In this document: piece after piece, positions 41,572 to 49,330 of the stretch
How the letters are laid out: every line of letters begins with the position of its first letter
How positions within the stretch are numbered: the stretch's first letter is position 1
Source: FEN-1191 sp964528845
Lineage (GTDB): Bacteria > Pseudomonadota > Gammaproteobacteria > Steroidobacterales > Steroidobacteraceae
Direction: 5' to 3'
Length of the DNA stretch: 51,390 bases
NCBI GenBank assembly: GCA_964528845.1
Contig: CAZGVE010000024.1
Location: 1-51,390, forward strand
Program-made: the position numbers and the translations under genes
Notes under the pieces: model-generated
Databases searched by the model: none
What the model was told of the DNA's origin: nothing
The model's input: only the letters and a program-made list of their open reading frames with translations

Positions 41572-42581
41572 TTGCGCCTTCGATTGCGCCCATAGCCCTG
41601 AGCGCCGGCGAGCCGGCAGGCATCGGGCCCGAGCTGTGTCTGGCAGCCGCGCAGCAGCCCCGCAACTGGCCACTGGTATGCGTTGCCGACCGCGTGCTGC
41701 TGGCGCAGCGCGCGCAACGGCTGCACTGGACGGTCGGGCTGCAGGACTACACTCCGGGCCTGCCCATCGCGTGCGAGGCCGGGCAGCTGTGCGTGCTGCA
41801 CCAGCCGCTCGCGGCCTCGAGCGTGCCCGGGCAGCTCGACGCGGCGAACGCCCACTACGTGCTCGGGCTCATCGACCGGGCGGTCGACGGCTGCATGCGC
41901 GGCGAATTCAGTGCGCTCGTGACCGCGCCGGTACAGAAGAGCCTGCTCAGTGATGCGGGGGTCGCCTTCAGCGGCCACACCGAGTACATCGCGTTGCGCA
42001 CGCGCTCACCTCACCCGGTCATGCTGCTCACCGCAGGCACCCTGCGGGTGGCGCTCGCGACCACGCACCTGGCGCTGCGCGAGGTCAGTTCGGCGCTGAA
42101 CACGCCCGACCTGCTCGCGACGCTGCTGATCCTCGCGGGCGACCTGCACCGCTTCTTCGGTATCGAGCAGCCGCGCATCGCGGTCTGCGGGCTGAACCCG
42201 CATGCCGGCGAGGCGGGCCATCTCGGAGACGAGGAGCTGCGGATCATTGCGCCGGCGATCCGACAGGCCCGCGCGCGAGGTGTGCGGGTCGAGGGGCCGC
42301 TGCCTGCCGATACGGCATTCGTGCCGCGCCAGCTCGCGACCTGCGATGCCGTGCTGGCGATGTACCACGACCAGGGCCTCCCGGTGCTCAAGGCGCTCGG
42401 CTTCGGTCAGGCCGTGAATGTGACGCTGGGGCTGCCGATCGTGCGCACATCGGTGGATCACGGCACCGCGCTCGATCTGGCCGGCACCGGTCGCGCCGAT
42501 TCCGGCAGCCTGCTCGCGGCGATTGCGATGGCCGGGCACATCGCCACGGTCGTGCAGCCGCGTGAGCGCACGGGCCCGTGA
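41523..42581 (+). CDS. pdxA: 4-hydroxythreonine-4-phosphate dehydrogenase
   Basis: Oxidises 4-phosphohydroxy-L-threonine in pyridoxal-phosphate synthesis. PdxA signatures are IALSAGEPAGIGPELCL near the N terminus, VTAPVQKSLL, metal-ligand histidines in FSGHTEYIA, NPHAGEAGHLG and VDHGTALDLAGTGRAD, and AMYHDQGLPVLKALGFG. The nearest conventional start is GTG 41523, 49 bp inside surA, adding an odd basic N terminus. The position matching the family start is CTG 41568, which forms a CTGA overlap with the surA stop; I cannot decide between them from sequence alone. Confidence 0.94.
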   Translation: MAAAHSRRGLRRAAPLIAPSIAPIALSAGEPAGIGPELCLAAAQQPRNWPLVCVADRVLLAQRAQRLHWTVGLQDYTPGLPIACEAGQLCVLHQPLAASSVPGQLDAANAHYVLGLIDRAVDGCMRGEFSALVTAPVQKSLLSDAGVAFSGHTEYIALRTRSPHPVMLLTAGTLRVALATTHLALREVSSALNTPDLLATLLILAGDLHRFFGIEQPRIAVCGLNPHAGEAGHLGDEELRIIAPAIRQARARGVRVEGPLPADTAFVPRQLATCDAVLAMYHDQGLPVLKALGFGQAVNVTLGLPIVRTSVDHGTALDLAGTGRADSGSLLAAIAMAGHIATVVQPRERTGP

Positions 42582-43363
42582 AGCGCGCGCGCAAGCGCTT
42601 CGGGCAGCACTTCCTGCACGACCCGGCGGTGATCGCGCGGATCGTGGCCGCGATTGCGCTGCAGCCGGGCGACGCGGCGGTCGAGATTGGTCCCGGGCGC
42701 GGCGCGCTGACCTCGCAGCTGCTCGCCGCCGCCGGCAGGCTCGACGCGGTGGAGATCGACCGGGACCTCGCCGCCGAGCTGCGCGCGCGCTTCGCCGCGC
42801 AGCCACACTTCACGCTGCACGAGCAGGACGCGCTCGAGATGGACTGGCGCTCGCTCGCGCTGCTGCGCGGCACCCGGCTGCGGGTGGTCGGCAACCTGCC
42901 CTACAACATCTCGACACCACTGCTGTTCCGGCTGCTGCGGGACGCCGGGTCGATCCTCGACATGCACTTCATGCTGCAGAAGGAAGTCGTCGACCGCATC
43001 CTCGCGCCCCCGGGCAGCCGGACCTATGGCCGCCTGACGGTGATGCTTGCGCCCCTGGCACGGGCCGTGCGGGTGCTGGAGGTCGGGGCGGGCGCGTTCC
43101 AGCCTCCGCCGCAGGTCAGCTCGGCGATGGTGCGCCTGACCGTAGAACCGTCACCGCCCGAATGGGCGCGCACGCCGCTCTATGCCACGCTCGTGACCGC
43201 GGCCTTCGGTCAGCGGCGCAAGACCCTGCGCAATGCCCTGGGCGGCCTGCTCGACGCCTCGCAGATCAGCGCGCTTGGCATCGACCCCGGTGCTCGGGCA
43301 GAGGTGCTGGCGCCAGAACAGTTCGGCGCGCTTGCCCGCGCAGCGGCCGGAAGTATTCGCTAA
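42578..43363 (+). CDS. rsmA: 16S rRNA dimethyladenosine transferase (A1518/A1519)
   Basis: KsgA/RsmA dimethylates two adjacent adenosines in helix 45 of 16S rRNA during small-subunit assembly. The 261-aa product starts RKRFGQHFLHDPAVIARIV, has the SAM motif AVEIGPGRGALTSQLL, the VVGNLPYNISTPLLF catalytic motif and QKEVVDRI. GTG 42578 overlaps the pdxA stop (GTGA). The last codons AGT ATT CGC TAA lie in a 17-bp sequence repeated 21 bp downstream. Confidence 0.96.
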   Translation: MKRARKRFGQHFLHDPAVIARIVAAIALQPGDAAVEIGPGRGALTSQLLAAAGRLDAVEIDRDLAAELRARFAAQPHFTLHEQDALEMDWRSLALLRGTRLRVVGNLPYNISTPLLFRLLRDAGSILDMHFMLQKEVVDRILAPPGSRTYGRLTVMLAPLARAVRVLEVGAGAFQPPPQVSSAMVRLTVEPSPPEWARTPLYATLVTAAFGQRRKTLRNALGGLLDASQISALGIDPGARAEVLAPEQFGALARAAAGSIR

Positions 43364-43389
43364 GCTTGGCCGAGTATTCGCTAAGCTTG
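43352..43389 (+). repeat. 17-bp direct repeat over the rsmA stop codon
   Basis: AGTATTCGCTAAGCTTG occurs at 43352-43368 and again at 43373-43389, a 21-bp period. The first copy contains the last codons and TAA stop of rsmA; the second copy lies just upstream of apaG. It is probably a local duplication that made the intergenic spacer longer. Confidence 0.92.
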
Positions 43390-43398
43390 ACCACCAGC

Positions 43399-43779
43399 AT
43401 GCGCGAGGACCGCCACAAGATACGCGTCGAGGTGGAGACCAGTTACCTCGAGGACCAGTCTGAACCGCGCGAGCGCCGGTTCGTGTTCTCGTACACGATC
43501 ACGATCCGCAACGAGGGCGCGGTTCCGGCGAAGCTGATGACGCGCCACTGGGTGATCACCGACGCCGACGGGCAGGTGCGGGAAGTGCGCGGCGACGGCG
43601 TGGTCGGCGAGCAGCCGTACCTGCTGCCGGGCCAGGGGTTCCGCTATTCGAGCGGCGCCGTGCTCGAGACGCCCGTAGGCGCGATGCACGGCAGCTACCA
43701 GATGGTCGGCGACGACGGTGCGCACTTCGAAGCGCCGATCCCAGCCTTCCGCCTCGCCATTCCGGGAATGCTGCACTAG
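43399..43779 (+). CDS. apaG: ApaG protein (Co2+/Mg2+ efflux-associated)
   Basis: 126-aa FN3-like beta-sandwich protein conserved between ksgA and apaH. The DRHKIRVEVETSYLEDQSEPRERRFVFSYTITIRNEG start and VVGEQPYLLPGQGFRYSSGAVLETPVGAMHGSYQMV are diagnostic. Its molecular role is not settled; E. coli mutants are altered in Co2+/Mg2+ efflux. ATG 43399 gives the canonical N terminus; TTG 43387 is an alternative lying inside the second copy of the 17-bp repeat. Confidence 0.95.
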   Translation: MREDRHKIRVEVETSYLEDQSEPRERRFVFSYTITIRNEGAVPAKLMTRHWVITDADGQVREVRGDGVVGEQPYLLPGQGFRYSSGAVLETPVGAMHGSYQMVGDDGAHFEAPIPAFRLAIPGMLH

Positions 43780-43786
43780 GCAGCGC

Positions 43787-44617
43787 ATGGCGCGCTGGGC
43801 CATCGGAGACGTGCAGGGCTGCAGCGAGGAGCTCGAGGAGCTGCTGGCGCTGATCCGCTTCAATGCGGATCGCGACCGTCTCTGGTTCGTCGGCGACCTG
43901 GTCAATCGCGGTCCCCGCTCGCTCGCGGTACTGCGGCTGGTACGCAGCCTCGATGCGAACGCGGTCTGCGTGCTGGGCAATCACGACCTGCATCTGCTGG
44001 CGGTCGCGCTGGCCGGCGCGAAGCTGCGGCGGCTCGATACACTCGAGGACGTGCTCGGCGCCCCTGACCGCGACACGTTGATCGATTGGCTGCTGCAGCG
44101 TCCCTTGGCACACCAGGATCCCGGCCACCCCGAGCTGCTCGTGCACGCCGGCCTGGTACCGCAATGGACCGTACCGCAGGCGTTGCAGCTCGCCTCCGAG
44201 GTTGAGCGCGCGCTGCAGAAGGATGCGCGCGGTCTGCTCTCGCGCCTGTATGGAGACCGGCCGGACCGCTGGGAGCCGACACTGTCCGGCATCGCGCGGC
44301 TGCGCTTCGCGATCAACGTGTGCACGCGGCTGCGCTTCTGCACCAGCGAGGGACGCATCAACTTCGAGCAGAAGGGGCCACCGGATTCGGCGTCACCGCC
44401 CTGGCTGCCCTGGTACCGGGTCCCGCAGCGCGCCAGCCGTGGCCAGCGCATCGTCTTCGGACACTGGTCGGCACTTGGACTGCACGCCGCGGACGGCGTG
44501 CTCGGGCTCGATACCGGCTGCGTCTGGGGCGGCGCGCTGACAGCGGTGAACCTGGACTCACCGCAGGCGCGGCCGCTCAGCGTGCGGAGTCGTCAGCCGC
44601 GTGCCAATGGAGAGTGA
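43787..44617 (+). CDS. apaH: Symmetrical bis(5'-nucleosyl)-tetraphosphatase
   Basis: Hydrolyses Ap4A to two ADP, and in E. coli also decaps Np4-capped RNA. The 276-aa product is a calcineurin-like phosphoesterase with MARWAIGDVQGCSEELEELL, WFVGDLVNRGPRSLAVLRLV, CVLGNHDLHLLAVALA, and VFGHWSALGLHAADGVLGLDTGCVWGG motifs carrying the metal-binding Asp/His/Asn set. It closes the lptD-surA-pdxA-rsmA-apaG-apaH group; its 3' end overlaps the convergent lipoprotein gene by 41 bp. Confidence 0.96.
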   Translation: MARWAIGDVQGCSEELEELLALIRFNADRDRLWFVGDLVNRGPRSLAVLRLVRSLDANAVCVLGNHDLHLLAVALAGAKLRRLDTLEDVLGAPDRDTLIDWLLQRPLAHQDPGHPELLVHAGLVPQWTVPQALQLASEVERALQKDARGLLSRLYGDRPDRWEPTLSGIARLRFAINVCTRLRFCTSEGRINFEQKGPPDSASPPWLPWYRVPQRASRGQRIVFGHWSALGLHAADGVLGLDTGCVWGGALTAVNLDSPQARPLSVRSRQPRANGE

Positions 44618-45050
44618 TCGCCGGCGTATCGCCGCGGTAACCATCGAGCCGCAGGTGCAGCACGACCGGCGCGCCCTGCGAGGGCACCTCGAACTGCGTA
44701 CGCTCGCCGGCCAGCACCTCGAGCCGGGCGAACTGGCCCGGCTGGACACGAAACTCCATGCGCGGCGGCCAGCGGCCGCCTTCCGGCGCCGACAGCGTCA
44801 AGCTGCCCTCACCGGCCAGCCCGCGCAGGTCCAGCAGCAGGGCGGGACCGTCCCAGTACTGGACGATGTCCGGTGCGGACGCCGCCACACCGACCCCCTG
44901 CACGCCGACCACCTGCACGACGGCCGGCCCGCGCGCTGCATGCGATTTCCACGGCCAGTGCAGCGCGCAGCCGGACAGCGCACCGAAGCACAGCAGCACT
45001 ACCGGCAGCCGCGCGCGCGCCATGTCGTCCTGGGATCCGTTGCTCGCCAT
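44577..45050 (-). CDS. Predicted small lipoprotein of unknown function
   Basis: 157-aa protein with a lipoprotein signal, lipobox LSGC at about Cys28, followed by a short charged linker and a beta-rich domain (VQYWDGPALLLDLRGLAGEGSLTL). I do not recognise a family. ATG 45050 is supported by an excellent GGGAGGT ribosome-binding site 4-5 bp upstream; ATG 45023 is an alternative start closer to the signal core. It faces apaH convergently with a 41-bp overlap and lies 81 bp from the divergent kynurenine operon. Confidence 0.72.
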   Translation of the reverse strand: MASNGSQDDMARARLPVVLLCFGALSGCALHWPWKSHAARGPAVVQVVGVQGVGVAASAPDIVQYWDGPALLLDLRGLAGEGSLTLSAPEGGRWPPRMEFRVQPGQFARLEVLAGERTQFEVPSQGAPVVLHLRLDGYRGDTPAITLHWHAADDSAR

Positions 45051-45131
45051 GGTGACCTCCCGGCAATGCGCTTACCATAGCCGAATCGGCCCCATTTCGG
45101 ACATGGCCGGAGACGGCTGTCGCCGCGGAAC

Positions 45132-45686
45132 ATGCTTCCCCTCAAACCCATCGATTTCCGGCTGTGGATCGAGACCCACCGGCACCTGCTGCGTCCGCCG
45201 GTCGGCAACAAGGTCATCTACGAGGACGGCGAATTCATCATCATGGTCGTCGGCGGGCCCAACTCCCGCAAGGACTTCCACGTCGATCCGGCCGAGGAGT
45301 TCTTCCACCAGATCGAGGGCGAGATGGTGCTGCAGACCATGCAGGCCGGGCAGCGTGTGAACGTGCCGATCCGCGCGGGTGAAATCCTGCTGCTGCCGCC
45401 TGGGATCCCGCACTCGCCGCAGCGCTACGCGGATTCGGTCGGGCTCGTGATCGAACGCCGCCGGCGCGCCGGCGAGTACGACGCGCTGCAGTGGTACTGC
45501 GAGGCCTGCAATGCGCTGCTGTACCAGGAGCGCTTCGAACTTAAGGACATCGAGACCCAGTTCCCACCGGTCTTCGACCGCTTCTTCGGCAGCCTCTCGC
45601 TGCGTACCTGCCGGAACTGCCATGCGATCATGCAGCCACCGGCGGCGGCCGGGACAGCACCAGGCGCGGCCCATGGCACGCAATGA
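45132..45686 (+). CDS. nbaC: 3-hydroxyanthranilate 3,4-dioxygenase
   Basis: Fe(II) cupin dioxygenase that opens the ring of 3-hydroxyanthranilate to the semialdehyde that becomes quinolinate. The 184-aa product has the cupin metal site KDFHVDPAEEFFHQIEG and PPGIPHSPQRYAD, and the bacterial-type C-terminal rubredoxin-like site WYCEACNALL...LRTCRNCHAIM (two CxxC pairs). The eukaryotic equivalent symbol is HAAO. Its end overlaps the next gene by 14 bp. Confidence 0.95.
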   Translation: MLPLKPIDFRLWIETHRHLLRPPVGNKVIYEDGEFIIMVVGGPNSRKDFHVDPAEEFFHQIEGEMVLQTMQAGQRVNVPIRAGEILLLPPGIPHSPQRYADSVGLVIERRRRAGEYDALQWYCEACNALLYQERFELKDIETQFPPVFDRFFGSLSLRTCRNCHAIMQPPAAAGTAPGAAHGTQ

Positions 45687-46536
45687 ACGGGCGCAGTGGG
45701 CGCGGCTCGACCTCGACGGCGTGACGGTGCTGGCCGACCTCGCGGCCGGAGCGAGCCTGGCCCGACCCCTCGAGTTCCACGGGCCGCAGCTACGCTGCTT
45801 CGGCGCCGCGGCCGCTCAGATCGTGCCGCTGGTGGTCGGCGGCTTCAACGGCCGGGTCTCCCAGGGAGCCAGCTGTAACGCCAGCGTGCTGACGTTCGCG
45901 CCCCACGCCCACACCACGCATACCGAGGCAGTCGGACACCTGACGATCGAACGGGTCGATGCGTGGCGGATCATTCCACAGCGTCTGCTGGTCGCAGTGC
46001 TGCTGACGGTGCAGCCACAACGCGCCGCGGACAGCGGCGAGGGCAGCGTGCCGCTGCCGGCTCCCGACGACCTGCTGATCACGGCCGCGGCCATCGCGCG
46101 TGCCTGGCCGGCGCCCCTCGCCGCGCGCCTCAGCGTGCGCGCCGCGGTGATCCGCACGGTGCCGAACGAGCGCCATCGCTTCAGCGACCCGCCCGATGCG
46201 GCGGCATCGACGGCACAGGCGCCACCGCCGTTCCTGTCGCGCGAGGCAATGCGCTCGCTGGTCGAGCGTGGCATCGAGCACCTGGTGCTCGATGTGCCTT
46301 CGGCGGACCGCGCGAGCGACGGCGGCGCACTCACTGCGCACCGCATCTTCTTCGGACTGCCGCCGCAGAGCACGCAGCTTGCCGCGAGCACACGCGCGGA
46401 ATGCACGCTGACGGAGCTGGCCTACGTGGCCGACACGATAGCGGACGGCTGGTACCTGCTCTCGCTGCAGGCGCCCGCCATTGCCGGGGACGCCGTCCCG
46501 TCGCGACCGGTACTGTATCCACTGCGCGTGCCTTGA
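45673..46536 (+). CDS. Cyclase-family metal-dependent hydrolase (candidate kynurenine formamidase)
   Basis: 287-aa protein with a divergent cyclase/KynB-like metal-binding motif. The family motif HxGTHxDxPxH appears here as PHAHTTHTEAVGHLT, keeping the two outer histidines and replacing Asp by Glu and Pro by Val. Length exceeds classical KynB (about 210 aa). Position between 3-hydroxyanthranilate dioxygenase and kynureninase suggests arylformamidase activity (N-formylkynurenine to kynurenine), but this is inferred from context. ATG 45673 overlaps the dioxygenase stop by 14 bp. Confidence 0.75.
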   Translation: MARNERAQWARLDLDGVTVLADLAAGASLARPLEFHGPQLRCFGAAAAQIVPLVVGGFNGRVSQGASCNASVLTFAPHAHTTHTEAVGHLTIERVDAWRIIPQRLLVAVLLTVQPQRAADSGEGSVPLPAPDDLLITAAAIARAWPAPLAARLSVRAAVIRTVPNERHRFSDPPDAAASTAQAPPPFLSREAMRSLVERGIEHLVLDVPSADRASDGGALTAHRIFFGLPPQSTQLAASTRAECTLTELAYVADTIADGWYLLSLQAPAIAGDAVPSRPVLYPLRVP

Positions 46537-46550
46537 GGAGCGCGAGCCCG

Positions 46551-47855
46551 GTGCGAGACTTTGCCGCCGAGCTGGACCGGGCCCGCGCGCAGGACCGGGC
46601 CGATCCGCTGGGCTCGCTGCGCGGCCGCTTCGCGCTGCCGCGCCCCGGTGCCCGCAACGGGCCGGCCGCCATCGATCCGCTGGTTTACCTGTGCGGTCAT
46701 TCCCTCGGCCTGGCTCCGCTCGGCGCCCGCGCCATGCTCGAACAGGAGCTCGCCGACTGGGAACGGCTCGGCGTTCACGGTCACGAGCGCGGACACTCGC
46801 CGTGGATCGGCTATGCGGAGCAGCTGCACGCGCCGCTGGCGCGACTGGCCGGTGCGCAGGCCGCCGAAATCATCGCGATGAACTCGCTCGGCGTGAACCT
46901 GCATCTGCTGCTCTCGAGCTTCTACCGCCCGACGCGGGAGCGCAGCGTGATCCTGATCGAGGCCGGCGCGTTTCCGTCGGATCACCAGGTCGTCAGCTCG
47001 CAGATCGCCTGGCACGGCCTGGATCCCGCACGCGAACTGGTCGAGCTCGCGCCGCGGCCCGGCGAATCGTGCCTGCGCACGAGCGACATTGAGCACTGCA
47101 TCGCGCAGCTCGGGGAGCGGCTCGCGCTGGTACTGTGGCCCGGCGTGCAGTACCTGACCGGGCAGTACTTCGAGCTCCCGCGACTGGCGGCCGCGGCGCA
47201 CGCGACCGGGGCGCTGATCGGGCTGGATCTGGCCCATGCGATCGGCAACGTACCGCTCGCGCTGCACACAGATGGCGTGGATTTTGCCGCCTGGTGCAGC
47301 TACAAGTACCTGAACGCGGGACCGGGCGCGATCGGCGGAGCCTTCGTGCATGAACGCCACTTCGGGCGCCCCGAGCTGCCGCGCCTGCGCGGTTGGTGGG
47401 GTCACGAGCCCGCGACGAGATTCCTGATGCAGCCGCAGTTCACCCCGGCTCCCGGCGCCGCCGCCTATGCGATCAGCAATCCGCCGATCTTCTCGAGCGC
47501 GCCGCTACGGGCCGCGCTGCCGATGTTCGACGAGGCTGGCATGCCGGCGCTGCGGCACAAGTCCCTCGCGCTCACCGCACACCTTACGTCGCTGCTGCAG
47601 GATCTGCTTGGGCGTGAACTTCGCGTAGTGACGCCGGACGCACCCGCTCGCGGCGCGCAGCTCTCGCTACGCGTGCGCGACGGGGCGCGCCGCGGTCGGA
47701 AAGTATTCCGGTTCCTCGAACAGCATGGCGTGATCGGCGACTGGCGCGAACCGGACCTGATACGCCTGAGCGCCGTGCCGCTGTACATCCGCCACGAGGA
47801 CATGGTGCGCGCGGCATGGACGCTGCGCGAGGCCCTCGCCGCATCGCCAGCATGA
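46551..47855 (+). CDS. kynU: Kynureninase
   Basis: PLP enzyme that cleaves kynurenine or 3-hydroxykynurenine to (hydroxy)anthranilate and alanine. The 434-aa product has DPLVYLCGHSLGLAP, the AGAFPSDHQVVSSQI loop, the Asp/His pair in GLDLAHAIGN and the PLP lysine K252 in DFAAWCSYKYLNAGPGAIGG. GTG 46551 has a GAGGAG ribosome-binding site 10 bp upstream; TTG 46533, overlapping the upstream stop, is the alternative. It is followed by the monooxygenase gene with a 4-bp overlap. Confidence 0.95.
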   Translation: MRDFAAELDRARAQDRADPLGSLRGRFALPRPGARNGPAAIDPLVYLCGHSLGLAPLGARAMLEQELADWERLGVHGHERGHSPWIGYAEQLHAPLARLAGAQAAEIIAMNSLGVNLHLLLSSFYRPTRERSVILIEAGAFPSDHQVVSSQIAWHGLDPARELVELAPRPGESCLRTSDIEHCIAQLGERLALVLWPGVQYLTGQYFELPRLAAAAHATGALIGLDLAHAIGNVPLALHTDGVDFAAWCSYKYLNAGPGAIGGAFVHERHFGRPELPRLRGWWGHEPATRFLMQPQFTPAPGAAAYAISNPPIFSSAPLRAALPMFDEAGMPALRHKSLALTAHLTSLLQDLLGRELRVVTPDAPARGAQLSLRVRDGARRGRKVFRFLEQHGVIGDWREPDLIRLSAVPLYIRHEDMVRAAWTLREALAASPA

Positions 47856-49317
47856 GCGCCTTCACGATCATCGGCGCGGGTCCCGTCGGAACACTGCTCG
47901 CACTGCTGCTCGAGCAGCGCGGCTGCCGGGTCCGCGTGCTGGAGCGGCGGGCGGATCCGCGCCGCGCGGCACCCGAGCGCGGCCGATCGATCAATCTCGC
48001 GCTCGCGGCACGCGGCATGGCGGCACTCGAGCGCGCGGGGCTCGCGGACGCGGTTGCGCCGCTGTTGATCGGCATGCGCGGCCGCATGCTCCACGAGAGA
48101 GACGGTGAGCTCCGGTTTCTGCCCTACGGCCAGAACGCCGGCGAGATCATCCATGCGGTGAGCCGCGAAGCGCTGAACCGCACGCTGCTCGGCGCCGCGG
48201 CTACGCGCCCGGGCATCGAGCTGGTGTTCGACGCACGCTGCCTCGACGTCGATCCGGCCGCCGGCACTCTGCGATGGCACGAGGAGCGCACGGGGCAGCC
48301 GCACCAGGAGCCCTTCGAGCTGCTGGTGGGCGCCGACGGCGCAGGCTCGGTGGTGCGCAGCGCGCTCATCGCGCGCGGCTTCACGCAGGCCTCGGAGGTC
48401 GCGCTCGCACACGACTACCGCGAGCTCGACATTGCGCGCGGCAGCGCGTTCACGCCCGATGCACTGCACATCTGGCCGCGCGGCGGATTCATGCTCATAG
48501 CGCTGCCCAATACCGACGNNNNNNNNNNNNNNNNNNNNNNNNNNNNNNNNNNNNNNNNNNNNNNNNNNNNNNNNNNNNNNNNNNNNNNNNNNNNNNNNNN
48601 NNNNNNNNNNNNNNNNNNCTGCACATCTGGCCGCGCGGCGGATTCATGCTCATAGCGCTGCCCAATACCGACGGCAGCTTTACGGCGACGCTGTTCCTGC
48701 CGCGCGCAGGTGCGGTGAGCTTCGAGCGGCTCTCGACGCCGGCCGACGTGCTCGGCTTCTTCGCCCGCGAGTTTCCGGACGCGGCGGCAGTGATCGATGA
48801 TCCGGTCGCCCAGTTCACGCGCCATCCGCAGGGCCGGCTGGCGACGCTGTACTGCGAAGGCTGGCAGGCCGCCGGCCGTGTGCTGCTGATCGGGGACGCC
48901 GCGCACGCGATCGTTCCGTTCCACGGCCAGGGTCTGAACTGCGGGTTCGAGGATTGCCTGATGCTCGAGCGGCTGCTCGACGCCGCCCCGGCAGCATCGG
49001 ATGCCTTCGCGCGCTTCGAGCCGGCGCGGCGCGCGGACACGCGGGCTATCGCCGCGATGGCGCTCGAGAATTATGTCGAGATGCGCGATGCGGTGCGCTC
49101 CGCCGGCTTCGCCGAGCGCCGCGCGCTCGGCCAGGAACTGGAGCGCGAATTCCCCGGGCGCTACATCACGCGCTATGCGATGGTGATGTTCCATCCGGAG
49201 ATCCCGTACGCCGAGGCGCAGCGCCGCGCGGTGCTGCAGGAACAGGTCATCGATGCGCTGCTCGCCGGGGCTTCCCGAGCCGATGCCGGGCGCCTGCTCA
49301 CGCAGGCGGGGCTGTAG
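47852..49317 (+). CDS. kmo: Kynurenine 3-monooxygenase (split by a scaffold gap)
   Basis: FAD-dependent hydroxylase of kynurenine. The N-terminal FAD fold GAGPVGTLLALLLEQ, the SINLALAARGMAALE active-site strand and GDAAHAIVPFHGQGLNCGFEDC are diagnostic. As given, a run of 100 N at 48519-48618 puts the two halves in different frames, but the 55 bp before the gap are repeated exactly after it. Deleting the N run and one copy restores one continuous frame, NTD-GSFTATLF, giving about 436 aa, normal for KMO. The gene is therefore intact; the gap is an assembly artefact. Confidence 0.93.
48464..48673. other. 100-N scaffold gap flanked by an identical 55-bp overlap
   Basis: Bases 48519-48618 are N. 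The 55 bases 48464-48518 and 48619-48673 are identical. This is the mark of two contigs that overlap by 55 bp but were joined with a fixed-size gap. Real length should be 155 bp shorter, as the reading-frame test in kmo also shows. Confidence 0.95.
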
Positions 49318-49330
49318 AATGGAACCTGTC

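Noticed and set aside
47852..49317. kmo as a frameshifted pseudogene
   Set aside because: The frame change is fully explained by the N gap and the duplicated 55-bp contig ends.
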